Positions 9,006 to 19,009 of a DNA stretch of 64,000 nt are shown piece after piece. Location of the stretch: NCBI GenBank assembly GCA_020832235.1, contig JAFIEZ010000005.1, positions 151,374 to 215,373 of the forward strand, read 5' to 3'. Made by a program: the position numbers and the translations under genes. Within the stretch, counting starts at the first letter, position 1. Every line of letters begins with the position of its first letter. The DNA comes from Bacteroidota bacterium (lineage in GTDB: Bacteria > Bacteroidota > Rhodothermia > Balneolales > HLUCCA01). The notes below the pieces were generated by a model. It was not told the DNA's origin, ran no database searches, and worked only from the letters and a program-made list of their open reading frames with translations.

Positions 9006-10814
9006 TTAAACCAAGGTCGCTTCTTCTTGTGATTGTGATTCAAAGAGTTCACGCATCGCAACACGTGCTTTATCAACCGATAGCTGTATGGATTCCAGGT
9101 TCTCATCAATATACCGCTTGCTCTGCGCAAGAATTTCGCACAGTGCGAGCCCTTCTTCCATATTCTTGACCACATTGCCCAGATACTTCTTGGTTTTGGG
9201 CTCGTTCAGATCACTCTGCGCGACGATGCGCTGCAGATAATCCACATTCATGTCGATTTCCTTGGCAAACATGTGCGGCCGTTGGGCAGGGGTGAGCGAC
9301 TCGCCCCGACCATAAATATGGTTAACCATTTCTTTCAACGAGTAGGGACCTTTAAACCAGGCCAGATTCGGCCCCGGACAGATTGCTTGCCGGCCATGCG
9401 TTTCATTTATGATACCCAGCTTAATGAGGCTTCCGTTACCCAGATGATCGCAAAGGCAGGCTTTATCCAACGTTCGTTCCCGCTGTTTTTGCTTCTCATC
9501 CTCGGATGCCTCAGAAGAAGCAATTTGTACCAGCTTTAGCAATTGATACTCGGTGGATGCCGTACAAATCGGGTTTTCTGTGAATTCGGTGTTCGTTTTC
9601 AGGAAGCCTTTCGGACATGGAGACCCAGGTTTGTCTTTTTCTACCCGATCGCAATGCCACTGATGTGAGCCCGTATTGCGTATATTGTTAAACGGAACGC
9701 CAAGAGGAGAAACATTACTCAGATAGAAGTCTTCCTCACCGCCCTCAATCAGCTGCTGCATAGTAGGGTCGTCAACAGGAGTAGCCTCCGGAACAACCAA
9801 GAACGGAGAACCCCAACCGGTGGCGTCAACCTGGTATTCATCCAACAGACGGAGGGTTTCACCATGAATGCCTATGCCGCCTTGTACCGTGATACGTGGT
9901 TCTTTGGGTGCGTGCTCATTAGCATATTCCCATCCCATTTTCTCGTAAAATGCCTCAATCATCGGACGAAACTGGGCATTGAGCTCCGATTTCTTCTCGC
10001 GAAACTCATCCAGAATAGCTGGCAGGAGGCGACCATCGCTGTAGAATGCATGTCCGCCGCAATTGAGCCCCGACTCAATCCTGAACTCGGCCACTTCCAG
10101 TCCACTTTTGGCCAGGAATTTACCTTGAATGAGGGCGGAGCGAAAGTCACTTACTTTGAGGATGATTTTTTTGCGGAGGTGCCCGCTGGCATCGCGATAA
10201 AACTGAGGAAAGTTCGAAATGTATCCATACAGACGGGGGTTAAATCCGGCAGATAACACAACGGCCGAATCCACCACGCTTTCGGCATACCCGCGCAGGG
10301 CAGCGCAGGCGTCGCTGAACTCGGAACTCATGGGTTGTCCGGTTTCGTCATTGGCCAGAAAGTCCACTTTAGACATAATATTTACGTCAATTGAACCCGG
10401 TTTCATCATGTTGGTAAGCATTTCCTGCAGGCGGGATATTTCACCCGGGTTCTTCTCGTGCAGCATTTGCTTCCAGAGTACCTTGGCCGGACTCACATCC
10501 GGCAGTAGCTCAAAAAAGCGGGTTTTGGCACTATCTTTAGCGAACGAACTGTTTTTGATGTCTTCGAAACGCGTTTGAACAATCTGGTGAACGGTATCGA
10601 GGTAGGCGGTGATACGCTGAGCGCGACCGTCAGTGGCGTTTCTCGCAATTTGAGTAAAGGGGAGTTCGAACTCTTTGCTGTAGTGTTTGCGAATTCGTTC
10701 TACCAGGAGGTCGTCAACAATGGAAATTACGGAGTCTATTCCGAAGGGTGCTACCCTGATCGGGGTGTCTATAGAGTGGCCGGTTCCCATCACCGGTATA
10801 TGAAATTGATGCAT
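9006..10814 (-). CDS. Conserved 602-residue protein of unknown function, Cys-rich C-terminal half
   Basis: A long, clean frame with good coding character; I do not recognise a named family. The middle looks like a TIM-barrel enzyme: KKIILKVSDFRSALIQGKFL, then EFRIESGLNCGGHAFYSDG, and later ITVQGGIGIHGETLRLL followed by VDATGWGSPFLVVPEAT. The GGIG turn resembles the phosphate-binding loop of FMN barrels, and the Cys in LNCGGHAF sits where such enzymes can carry an active residue. Further cysteines follow in WHCDRV, GSPCPKGF, NPICTAS, KACLCDHLG and AICPGPN, enough for a metal or Fe-S site. No signal peptide, so cytoplasmic. The neighbours (peroxidase, Hpt protein) give no clear context. A redox enzyme is a guess. 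Confidence 0.7.
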   Translation of the reverse strand: MHQFHIPVMGTGHSIDTPIRVAPFGIDSVISIVDDLLVERIRKHYSKEFELPFTQIARNATDGRAQRITAYLDTVHQIVQTRFEDIKNSSFAKDSAKTRFFELLPDVSPAKVLWKQMLHEKNPGEISRLQEMLTNMMKPGSIDVNIMSKVDFLANDETGQPMSSEFSDACAALRGYAESVVDSAVVLSAGFNPRLYGYISNFPQFYRDASGHLRKKIILKVSDFRSALIQGKFLAKSGLEVAEFRIESGLNCGGHAFYSDGRLLPAILDEFREKKSELNAQFRPMIEAFYEKMGWEYANEHAPKEPRITVQGGIGIHGETLRLLDEYQVDATGWGSPFLVVPEATPVDDPTMQQLIEGGEEDFYLSNVSPLGVPFNNIRNTGSHQWHCDRVEKDKPGSPCPKGFLKTNTEFTENPICTASTEYQLLKLVQIASSEASEDEKQKQRERTLDKACLCDHLGNGSLIKLGIINETHGRQAICPGPNLAWFKGPYSLKEMVNHIYGRGESLTPAQRPHMFAKEIDMNVDYLQRIVAQSDLNEPKTKKYLGNVVKNMEEGLALCEILAQSKRYIDENLESIQLSVDKARVAMRELFESQSQEEATLV

Positions 10815-10937
10815 GAAATATAAGATTTGTCAAGTATTCGGCATTATGGGCGGGATTAACTACCTCGCCAATATGCAACTTAGCCCGAAACAAGGGGCAA
10901 TACTATGACAAATGTCATGTTTTGGGAAAGCAGCAGA

Positions 10938-11315
10938 TCATCCGTTTTCGGGATTTAAGTCCGATGCTTTAATTGCATCAAAGAGCGCATCAAATTCACG
11001 TTGGAAGGCCTCGAAATTGGCCTGTGCCTCGGCAAGGTTTTCTTCTTTACCAGCGGTCTCCATATTTAACGCAATTTTTCGGAGTCGTTCACCTCCAACG
11101 GTTGCCGCCACACCTTTGAGACTATGCGCAGTATGCAAAATTCCTGAAAGGTTGCCCTCATCCAGAAAGTCTTTAAGAACGTGAACCTGTTCGGGTATAG
11201 TCATCAGAAAGCCTTCTACAACGGCCATTGCGATGTCATTATCGCCACCAATTCGGTCTAGCATTCCCTGTCGGTCCCATACCGGGAGATCTTCCAGATT
11301 TTCACTATTTGTCAT
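10938..11315 (-). CDS. Hpt-domain phosphotransfer protein
   Basis: A 125-residue helical protein with the Hpt motif AHSLKGVAATVGGERL, in which His64 would be phosphorylated. It has no kinase or receiver domain of its own, so it would relay phosphate between a hybrid kinase and a response regulator encoded elsewhere. The histidine kinase at 28978-30561 is of the HisKA_2 type and has no receiver domain, so a direct link is not supported. Monocistronic, with about 120 bp of spacer on each side. Confidence 0.9.
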   Translation of the reverse strand: MTNSENLEDLPVWDRQGMLDRIGGDNDIAMAVVEGFLMTIPEQVHVLKDFLDEGNLSGILHTAHSLKGVAATVGGERLRKIALNMETAGKEENLAEAQANFEAFQREFDALFDAIKASDLNPENG

Positions 11316-11443
11316 ACATCCAAATGTGTTGATATTACGTAATTACTGCACCGACCTGTGTACTTAATCATGACCGGAGACGATGCCCTGTTTTTGACAA
11401 GTATACTCAGGTATCGTCTACTTTACAAAGAGCTAAAGTGACA

Positions 11444-12802
11444 CTAAACGATACCTTGAGCGAGCATAGCTCCAGCAACTTTTTTAAACGCAGCTATATT
11501 GGCCCCTTTGATATAGTCAGTGTGATTGCCATCTTTGCCCTGGCGGTAACATTGCTCGTGAATATTTTTCATAATTTTCTTGAGCTGTTCGTCCACCTTT
11601 TCTTTGCCCCACGACTGGTTATATGCGTTTTGTGACATTTCGAGTCCGGAAACGGCGACACCACCCGCATTAGCCGCTTTGCCGGGACCAAATAAGATTT
11701 TATCCTTACGAAATATATGGATGGCTTCTTGTGTACACGGCATGTTGGCCCCTTCGGCTAGAAGCTTTAATCCATTTTTCACCAGTGATTTGGCCTGGTC
11801 TTCGTCAAGCTCGTTTTGGGTTGCACAGGGCAGTGCGATGTCTGCCTCTATTGTGGCAGACCAGACAGAGGCGTTATCGGTGTAGGTAATATCATCGAAT
11901 TCGTCTGCTAGCTCCGATATACGACCTCGTTTTTCGTTCTTGAGCTTCATCAAGGCTGCCAAGTGTTTGCTGCTAAGCCCGTCTTCACAAATAATATATC
12001 CACTGCTATCGGATGCCGACAACACCCGGGCGCCAAGTTCAAGTGCTTTTTCGATGGCATACTGGGCTACATTTCCTGAGCCGGAAATGAGAACACGTTT
12101 ATCGTCGAGGGACTCTTCCTTTTTTTGAAGCATTTCAGCTACGAAGTATATAAGTCCGTACCCGGTTGCTTCGGGACGCAGCTCAGACCCACCCCAGTCA
12201 AGTCCTTTTCCGGTGATCACCCCGTTGAATTCGTTTTGTAATCGTTTGTACTGACCAAACAGATAGCCTATCTCTCTTGAACCAACGCCAATGTCTCCTG
12301 CAGGGATGTCTTTTTCATGGCCAATGTGGCGGTATAACTCGCTCATGAAACTTTGGCAAAATCGCATAACTTCGGCATCGGATTTACCCGATGGATTAAA
12401 ATCAGAGCCACCTTTTGCACCTCCCAAAGGCAAACCGGTAAGCGCATTCTTGAAAATCTGCTCGAAGCTAAGAAATTTCAAAATACTGAGGTTCACGCTG
12501 CTGTGGAAACGAAGTCCCCCTTTATAGGGCCCCAGTGCCGAATTGAATTGAACGCGATAGCCTTTGTTAACATGAACCGTCCCATCGTCATCTACCCAGG
12601 GAACAGCAAAAATGATTACTCGATCGGGTACGGTAAGGCGCTTTAAAACAGAAGATTTCTCGTACTCAGGCTTATCTTGAATAAATGGGAAAACAACCTC
12701 TGTTACCTCTTTAACTGCCTGTAAAAACTCAGGTTCGTTTGGGTTGGTCTGTTTAACATGTGCTGTGAATTCGTGTATTGTTTCTGACGTTGTTTTAGGC
12801 AT
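11444..12802 (-). CDS. gdhA: NADP-type glutamate dehydrogenase
   Basis: A 452-residue enzyme for reductive amination of 2-oxoglutarate to glutamate, the standard length for the hexameric GdhA type. Signatures seen are KGYRVQFNSALGPYKGGLRFH, then LTGLPLGGAKGGSDFNPSG with the catalytic lysine, IPAGDIGVGSREIGYLFGQYK, and the Rossmann motif VLISGSGNVAQYAIEKA followed by SDSSGYI. The C-terminal ANAGGVAVSGLEMSQNA is also typical. Coenzyme preference for NADPH is inferred from close resemblance to the bacterial NADP class. No linked nitrogen genes are nearby. Confidence 0.96.
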   Translation of the reverse strand: MPKTTSETIHEFTAHVKQTNPNEPEFLQAVKEVTEVVFPFIQDKPEYEKSSVLKRLTVPDRVIIFAVPWVDDDGTVHVNKGYRVQFNSALGPYKGGLRFHSSVNLSILKFLSFEQIFKNALTGLPLGGAKGGSDFNPSGKSDAEVMRFCQSFMSELYRHIGHEKDIPAGDIGVGSREIGYLFGQYKRLQNEFNGVITGKGLDWGGSELRPEATGYGLIYFVAEMLQKKEESLDDKRVLISGSGNVAQYAIEKALELGARVLSASDSSGYIICEDGLSSKHLAALMKLKNEKRGRISELADEFDDITYTDNASVWSATIEADIALPCATQNELDEDQAKSLVKNGLKLLAEGANMPCTQEAIHIFRKDKILFGPGKAANAGGVAVSGLEMSQNAYNQSWGKEKVDEQLKKIMKNIHEQCYRQGKDGNHTDYIKGANIAAFKKVAGAMLAQGIV

Positions 12803-13019
12803 GATATATATGTTATAAAAGTAGGGCTGACTCTTCTGGCTTTACTATTCTCTGTTTGTAGAAAGCCGTTTGGCTGTCGAATCGTTCAGTTGCAGGTGGG
12901 GGTAGATTATGGAGATACGGCCACATGAATTTCATTTGACATCGAACTTGAATTATTAAGTCACTTTTTACGTTGTAGAGATAAAGTGGATGAATTCCAA
13001 CAATTTAACGAACACCTGT

Positions 13020-13541
13020 ATGCAAAAAAAAACGATACAATATTTGATAATTTTGCTATCGATTACGACGATAATCAGCGCCTGCAATGAAGAAAATCCG
13101 GTAAATGTATTACCCGACGAAGTAGCAGGAAATTATGTATTTACGGAGTTCAGATTTGTACCCGATGCCGCAGCAATACAGCCCGCTGATATCTTAGATA
13201 CTCTGGTTACAGCCAATACCTATCTGCGTTTGATCGCTGGAGGTCAATTCATTTTGAATTACCAATTCATTGGAAGTAACGAGGCGATTATTTCAGGTGA
13301 CTTTAGTATAAGTCTTGATAATATACGACTTCGGGCTGCACCCGGGTCCGAAGCGCGACTGGTTTCACTCTTACTCAATTCTCCGCTCGACCTTAAAAGA
13401 GTATTTGATAATGGCGAAGAGGACTCTTTTGAGGCCTCTGTTCAAAAAACCGTTGATCTCGAATCATACTCATCACGGTACGCAGGAGTTCCGCCTGTTC
13501 GGGGTACGTTACGTTTACGACTCGTTCGCGCGACCAACTAA
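13020..13541 (+). CDS. Small lipoprotein of unknown function
   Basis: A protein of 173 residues from the ATG at 13020, which gives a proper lipoprotein leader (MQKKTIQYLIILLSITTIIS followed by the lipobox Cys). An ATG at 12990 would add ten residues. The mature part (NYVFTEFRFVP, then a beta-rich stretch ending RGTLRLRLVR) resembles lipocalin-like small domains that measure a baseline and deviation, but I recognise no family. It lies 26 bp before the outer membrane barrel protein on the same strand, so the two are probably co-transcribed and may act together in the outer membrane. Confidence 0.75.
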   Translation: MQKKTIQYLIILLSITTIISACNEENPVNVLPDEVAGNYVFTEFRFVPDAAAIQPADILDTLVTANTYLRLIAGGQFILNYQFIGSNEAIISGDFSISLDNIRLRAAPGSEARLVSLLLNSPLDLKRVFDNGEEDSFEASVQKTVDLESYSSRYAGVPPVRGTLRLRLVRATN

Positions 13542-13567
13542 CGGCAGCTATTCTCCTTTTGAACACC

Positions 13568-15871
13568 ATGCGAAATAAAGCTTCTTACTCACTATCGTTG
13601 TGCCGCATAATTGTGGTTTTCCTCATCATTATTTTGTCAGGAGCAGGAGTTGTTAACGCCCAGGTTTCGGGCGTAAGCTACACATTCTCACCAGTAGGAG
13701 AGTTCATTCAGTGGCACAATAACGCAGGTATTACCAACGGCTACGGCTATGGCGGCAGTATGGGTATTGGTTTTGGTCAATATCTGGAAGTTCATGGAAC
13801 CTATCTGCGCAGTCGCGACATGCGTAACGATTTTACCCGATTTACCATCCCCGATCCCTTGCTTGAAGACCGCTTTGATCTACTTCCCTCTAACGACATC
13901 CAAATTGAACGTTTTGGCTTAACTACCAAGCTGAATCTGTATCCCGGCGCTATTGTGCCCTATGTAACGGCAGGTTCGGGCATTATTCGTATGCAACGAA
14001 GCGGTCTGAGAAACAGCGAAAGTATCTACATCTCTGGTGGGGTAGGACTCATGGCATCCGTTGCTTCGCGATATACCCTCTTTGCTCAGGCCAATCGTTT
14101 CGGCTATCAGTACAATCCAGCCTCAACATTTCTCAGTGGTACCGATTTGAACAATGCCACCCTGCAACCGGCCAACTTTCGCCAGGTTGAAACAACCAAT
14201 TGGTCGTTCACGGTCGGGGTGAAGACCTATCTGGGAGGTCGATCCTACGATGATACGTCCCGCGATGAAATCCTGTTTCTCGACAGCTTCACCGGTGGTT
14301 TAGCCAATTCACGGTTCATGATTAGTCCGATTTACGGCCAGATCAATTTTGACGAGTCACTTGGTCTCAGATCTACCCAACATATCGTTGGTATCGGCGC
14401 TGGACTTGAACTAGGCCCGTTTGTGGGAGTTCATGGATTTTATTGGAGGGGCGTTGGCGAGGAACCGGGCGGAAATGCCCTTCAGATTGATAAAATGCAC
14501 ATGTTCGGAGCTGAATTTAAAGGCACATTTTTTCAGACCATGCTCACGCCCTACATCAGCTTTGGGGGAGGGTACCTGGCTGTTTTGGATGGATACACCA
14601 ACGAAGCCAATTCCTCACCATCTAATCAGATATTCGGACTTGCCGGAGTTGGAGTCGATTTTGATTTATCCGATCGATTCGAAATTACTACGGGCTTGCG
14701 TACGGTTATGACAACTACGGAGGGATTCGACAACTCCATCGCACCAAATAGTATTGAGCTTAGTCCCATGTTTTCGTTTGGCGTGAATATCCGCCTGGGC
14801 TCCGTGGGGAAAATCGTGCCTAGCCGGAGGTCTACGGAGAGCGAACGTACCTCACGATGGACTGTTGAAGAGCCCACAAACCGGGCAATATTGAATGAAG
14901 AACAGCAGTTGGCTATAGCCCGCGAAGCTGCTTTGAGTGCCGAGATAGCGCGCGCAAATTCAGCCGGTGATTCGCTAGTGGCGCGAGAACTCATGCGTGA
15001 GCGTGATGAAATCCGAAATACGATACGGCGACCCGAGGGCAACCGTCAGGTTGAAGATACGCGTCAGGTTGAAATCGATAACCGCACATTTACATTGCCT
15101 GTATTGCAGGATGGTGAAATCTATATACGTTTTGGTAGTCCGGCTCCCGCTGCCGCGCCTGTGCAACCTTCCAGGGCTGCAACCGAGGAAGAATCTTCAC
15201 GCACTCGTCAAATTGAACGTTTAGAAGATCGTGTTGCAAGGCTTTCAGATGATCGAGCACGTGTTCAGGCTCCAGAATCTGTTATGTCGGAAGAAGCGCT
15301 GGAACGAAGGCTAAATCAGTTTGAGGAGCGTATTCTGCGACTGCTTGAAGATAAAATCTCTCAGCTTCCAGACAGGTCAGAAGCGTCGGAAGACAGTGAT
15401 CTTGATGTTGCTCCCGTCTTGCGACCTATTGTTGAACCCGGTGATTCGGGTGAGGCACCGGCAGGAGAACTGGTGGGAATAACGGGTTATTTCGGCGTAG
15501 GGAACCCACTTCAATTTTTACTTGGTGTTCGGGCTGACTATGGTACGGTTTTACGGGGAGCTATTTCCTTGCAACCGGAATTTGTACTGGGTTTTGGTAG
15601 TGGATCAAACATGTATAATGTAAACATCAATGCCTTCTACGATTTGCCGTCTATACGATACATCAAACCTTTTGAAGCATATACCGGACTTGGGCTTGGC
15701 ATTCTCGCTTACAGTAATCCCCCGGCGGATGTTGCAGGGATTCAGTTCGTGTGGTCGCATACGCTTGGCATAACCTATGACATCGGTCCGGGTAAGGCAT
15801 TTGTTGAGTACGCGAATTTGAACTTCTTTGGATTTAATCGATTTAATGCCGGGTACAGGTATTCCTGGTAA
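13568..15871 (+). CDS. Large outer membrane protein with three barrel-like regions and a coiled-coil linker
   Basis: I use the ATG at 13568; a TTG at 13559 is also open. After a signal peptide ending VVNAQ come two OmpA/OMP_b-brl-like regions of about 190 residues each. The first ends FTVGVKTYLGGRSY and the second ends FSFGVNIRLGSVGK, both having the aromatic-alternating closing strand of a beta-barrel. Residues about 440-640 are charged, with a coiled coil (RQIERLEDRVARLSDDRARV) and an Ala/Pro-rich stretch. A third barrel-like part (about 655-767) ends in FNAGYRYSW, with a terminal aromatic suited to the BAM machinery. Tandem barrels in one chain are unusual. The function is unknown; it shares a likely operon with the small lipoprotein. 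Confidence 0.8.
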   Translation: MRNKASYSLSLCRIIVVFLIIILSGAGVVNAQVSGVSYTFSPVGEFIQWHNNAGITNGYGYGGSMGIGFGQYLEVHGTYLRSRDMRNDFTRFTIPDPLLEDRFDLLPSNDIQIERFGLTTKLNLYPGAIVPYVTAGSGIIRMQRSGLRNSESIYISGGVGLMASVASRYTLFAQANRFGYQYNPASTFLSGTDLNNATLQPANFRQVETTNWSFTVGVKTYLGGRSYDDTSRDEILFLDSFTGGLANSRFMISPIYGQINFDESLGLRSTQHIVGIGAGLELGPFVGVHGFYWRGVGEEPGGNALQIDKMHMFGAEFKGTFFQTMLTPYISFGGGYLAVLDGYTNEANSSPSNQIFGLAGVGVDFDLSDRFEITTGLRTVMTTTEGFDNSIAPNSIELSPMFSFGVNIRLGSVGKIVPSRRSTESERTSRWTVEEPTNRAILNEEQQLAIAREAALSAEIARANSAGDSLVARELMRERDEIRNTIRRPEGNRQVEDTRQVEIDNRTFTLPVLQDGEIYIRFGSPAPAAAPVQPSRAATEEESSRTRQIERLEDRVARLSDDRARVQAPESVMSEEALERRLNQFEERILRLLEDKISQLPDRSEASEDSDLDVAPVLRPIVEPGDSGEAPAGELVGITGYFGVGNPLQFLLGVRADYGTVLRGAISLQPEFVLGFGSGSNMYNVNINAFYDLPSIRYIKPFEAYTGLGLGILAYSNPPADVAGIQFVWSHTLGITYDIGPGKAFVEYANLNFFGFNRFNAGYRYSW

Positions 15872-15932
15872 TTTTTTATGAAAATCCCTGGCCTGTCGGT
15901 CTTTGTTGTCTCAGAACTGTCTGCCGGCAATC

Positions 15933-17600
15933 TTAATCGTTAAGAGCATGTTTGTCGAAAACTTTCTCTCCGCCTACCCAGGTTTCAAGTACTTGAATTT
16001 GCCAGATTTCCTGATCGGAAACTTGAAAGTAATCCCGATCTATCACGATGAAGTCGGCCCATTTCCCGGGTTCCAGCGTGCCCACAATGGTTTCCATGTG
16101 TCCGGCATAGGCGGCGCCAATGGTAAATCCGTGCAAGGCCTCCTCCCGGGTTAGTGTTTGCATCGGGTACCAGCCGCCCTCAGGCCTGCCTTCATGGTCC
16201 ATGCGGGTTACAGCAGAGTAGAGTCCGTGAAACGGATTGCTTAGCTCAACAGGAAAGTCTGAACCGGCCGCGATAATGCTGCCCTGATCTTTGAATGTAC
16301 GCCAGGCATACGCGCCCAGGATTCTACTTAACCCAAGGCGATCTTCTGCCATGTTCATATCGCTTGTGGCGTGAGTGGGTTGCATTGAAGGGATAATGTT
16401 GAGTTCCTTGAATCGTGGGATGTCGGGTAAAGCCACTACCTGACTGTGCTCAATCCGGTGGCGCAACCCCTGTTCGCCATGTTTGGCACGTACGCGCTCA
16501 AAAGCATTCAAAATCACACGGTTCCCCCTGTCGCCAATAGCATGCACACCAGCCTGAAAACCTTGTGTACTCACTTTTTCTATCATGGCTGTGAACTCGT
16601 CTTCGGTATAGAAGAGGAGTCCGCGATTGCCCGGATCATCGCTATAGTCTTGCAATAACGCTGCACCTCTGCTGCCCAGGGCCCCATCGGAGTATATTTT
16701 CACACTGCGCAAGAAGAGTTTATCATTCGCATAGCCAATAATCGGCCCATCGGCTGAAAGTTCATCGAAAACATGGCCAGCGCCGCTTATCATACCGTAG
16801 ATACGCGTCGTTAACCGACCTTCATCCGCAAACTGCCTGAATAAGTTGAAATCCATAATACTGGTACCGGCATCGTGGACACCGGTGAGCCCGACGGATC
16901 GCATTTCCTCTAAAGCAAGGCTCAGGGCAATCTCCAGCTCCTCATAGGTCCGTTGAGGGATGTGTTCCCGCACAGGGTACATGGCCCGGTCGATGAGTAT
17001 CCCGGTTGCCCGACCATCAGGGTCACGCAGTATTGCTCCTCCGGTTGGGTCGGTAGTTTCGTCGGTGATTCCTCCTATTTCCAGGGCCATTGTATTAACC
17101 CAGGCGGCATGACCGTCAACACGGGTGAGATAAACAGGGCGGTCGTTTACTATAGCATCTATATCTGAAGCTTCTGGAAAATCCTGATCCCACAAAACCT
17201 GATTCCAGCCCCTGCCAACAATCCAGGGTAAATCAGGATACCGCGTTGCATAATCCTGTATTCGCTCAAGTGCTTCGGCAAGGCTGCGGGTACCCATCAG
17301 GTCAACCATCATAAGCGACTCCCCGAGCCGTACCACGTGAGCATGGGCATCAATGAGCCCGGGTAATACCGTTCGGCCTTCTCCATCTATTCTTCGGGCT
17401 AGGGGATAAGCCAGAAAGAGTCCATCGGCGCTGCCTAACTCTAAAATTTTCCCATCTCTGAAAGCCATCGCTTCAAAGTTTCGTAAGCTACCATTTTCTA
17501 AAAGGGTATAACCGTTCAGACTATGATATACGATGGTTTCTGACCTACCGGAACAGGCTGCCATTATAAACATGGCGCAAATAACTACAAGAACACGCAT
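15933..17600 (-). CDS. YtcJ-type amidohydrolase lipoprotein (Amidohydro_3)
   Basis: The ATG at 17600 gives a lipoprotein signal (MRVLVVICAMFIMAAC); the frame is open to 17672 but the extra residues are not signal-like. The metal site is built from DAHAHV, KIYSDGALGSRGAALL, GVHAIGDRGNRV, RIEHSQV and GSDFPVE, in the order of the YtcJ branch of the amidohydrolase superfamily. These enzymes hydrolyse N-acyl or amide compounds, but the substrate cannot be inferred. Attachment by a lipid anchor fits a periplasmic scavenging role. It is divergent from the tryptophan dioxygenase gene, with 188 bp between. Confidence 0.88.
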   Translation of the reverse strand: MRVLVVICAMFIMAACSGRSETIVYHSLNGYTLLENGSLRNFEAMAFRDGKILELGSADGLFLAYPLARRIDGEGRTVLPGLIDAHAHVVRLGESLMMVDLMGTRSLAEALERIQDYATRYPDLPWIVGRGWNQVLWDQDFPEASDIDAIVNDRPVYLTRVDGHAAWVNTMALEIGGITDETTDPTGGAILRDPDGRATGILIDRAMYPVREHIPQRTYEELEIALSLALEEMRSVGLTGVHDAGTSIMDFNLFRQFADEGRLTTRIYGMISGAGHVFDELSADGPIIGYANDKLFLRSVKIYSDGALGSRGAALLQDYSDDPGNRGLLFYTEDEFTAMIEKVSTQGFQAGVHAIGDRGNRVILNAFERVRAKHGEQGLRHRIEHSQVVALPDIPRFKELNIIPSMQPTHATSDMNMAEDRLGLSRILGAYAWRTFKDQGSIIAAGSDFPVELSNPFHGLYSAVTRMDHEGRPEGGWYPMQTLTREEALHGFTIGAAYAGHMETIVGTLEPGKWADFIVIDRDYFQVSDQEIWQIQVLETWVGGEKVFDKHALND

Positions 17601-17788
17601 AAAAGCTAGTTTGATGGAGGCATAACCCGAATAAGACCTGTTTAAAACCGGGTTAATACGTTTAATCTGCAATAATGCACAATCCTATGCAGATAAACAA
17701 TCTTTCCCAACATATTTTACACACTGTTTGAACGGGTTGGTTCTGTTATATTGCACATGTAAACCATACTTAATTTCAAGTACGCACG

Positions 17789-18580
17789 ATGGAGTCAAAA
17801 TCTCTTACTTATACCAGCTATCTGAAAATCAATGAGCTACTCAGTCTGCAGCAGTGTAAATCGAATCCGGAGGAGCACGACGAAACCCTGTTTATTATCA
17901 TTCATCAGACTTATGAGCTTTGGTTTAAACAGATGTTGCACGAAATGGGCTTGCTTCGAACTGAACTGCAGTTAGGACACACGTGGACGAGTGTGAAAAC
18001 CATGCGTCGCATCCTTACGATTATGAAAACATTGGTGGGTCAGGTGGATATATTAGAAACAATGACACCCTTGTCATTTAATCAATTCAGGAAGTTTTTG
18101 GATAGCAGCAGTGGATTTCAATCGGTTCAGTTTCGGGAGCTGGAGATTCTGTGCGGATTGCGATTTTCAATGATGGAAAAGGCGCACACAGAAAACGTAC
18201 CGGCCCTTCAAAAGCTTCGAAGTCGTATGGAGGAAGTGACGCTTTGGGAGGCTTTTTGCACGTATCTGATGGTGCGAGGTTACAACGTACCCGCACCACA
18301 GCGCGTTAATACGAATGGGTTGATATTTAATCCGGATGAGCGCACTCAGGATGTGCTTGTACAGGTATTGCATACCGACCCCGAGGCATCGGTTCTAAGT
18401 GAGCTAATGGTCGACTTTGATGAAGGATTACAAGAGTGGCGTTACCGACATGTAAAAATGGTAGAAAGGACAATAGGAACCAAGAAAGGCACGGGTGGTT
18501 CTGATGGCGTTACCTATTTAAAAAACACCACCCACATGGCGATATTTCCCGACTTATGGGCTATCCGCTCAAAACTATGA
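17789..18580 (+). CDS. kynA: Tryptophan 2,3-dioxygenase
   Basis: A 263-residue heme enzyme opening the indole ring of L-tryptophan to N-formylkynurenine, the first step of the kynurenine pathway. Clear signatures are LFIIIHQTYELWFKQMLHE, then PLSFNQFRKFLDSSSGFQS, FRELE, and a C-terminal RYRHVKMVERTIGTKKGTGG that carries the proximal heme histidine and the substrate-loop Thr/Gly residues. Length matches the bacterial tetrameric type. No kynB, kynU or other pathway gene is adjacent, so the pathway is either scattered or only partly present. Confidence 0.96.
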   Translation: MESKSLTYTSYLKINELLSLQQCKSNPEEHDETLFIIIHQTYELWFKQMLHEMGLLRTELQLGHTWTSVKTMRRILTIMKTLVGQVDILETMTPLSFNQFRKFLDSSSGFQSVQFRELEILCGLRFSMMEKAHTENVPALQKLRSRMEEVTLWEAFCTYLMVRGYNVPAPQRVNTNGLIFNPDERTQDVLVQVLHTDPEASVLSELMVDFDEGLQEWRYRHVKMVERTIGTKKGTGGSDGVTYLKNTTHMAIFPDLWAIRSKL

Positions 18581-18721
18581 CGGACGCCTCTTGAATATTA
18601 AATGCCAGCTAATCCGGTGTTACTATATTTTAAGCAGACTGTAATCTCTTTAAAAGATAATAAATATAGATTAGCTGAATTGGTGATATGGGAAATAACC
18701 CATCGTGCAGCGCGGGTCAAA

Positions 18722-18937
18722 TCACGAGTTCTTTTGTTCAATACTGCAGGTATTGACACCAATAAGTGTGTATAGCCCACAGAAACTAAATAAACTAGTT
18801 CCAACCAGCACCCCGGCAGCTACAAGTGCAACAACCCCAATGGTTCCGGCTAAAACGCCAGTTAAATTCAGAACTACCAATACCAGTGCTAAGGCAATTC
18901 GAATTATTTTATCTGTTGTACCTACATTTTTTATCAT
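18722..18937 (-). CDS. DUF2892 (YgaP-like) small membrane protein
   Basis: A 71-residue protein with two membrane helices. It begins MIKNVGTTDKIIRIALALVL, the usual DUF2892 start, and ends with GLYTLIGVNTC, the usual short Cys-containing tail. In other bacteria this domain is often fused or linked to rhodanese proteins and has been tied to sulfur handling, but its activity is not known. Here it is alone and far from the sulfide island at 56766-62474. Confidence 0.85.
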   Translation of the reverse strand: MIKNVGTTDKIIRIALALVLVVLNLTGVLAGTIGVVALVAAGVLVGTSLFSFCGLYTLIGVNTCSIEQKNS

Positions 18938-19009
18938 AGCAGTATTAATTGAATGTATAAGAGTTAGTAATATACCTATTACGAACAGAAACCGGTGAGT
19001 CTTAATTCC

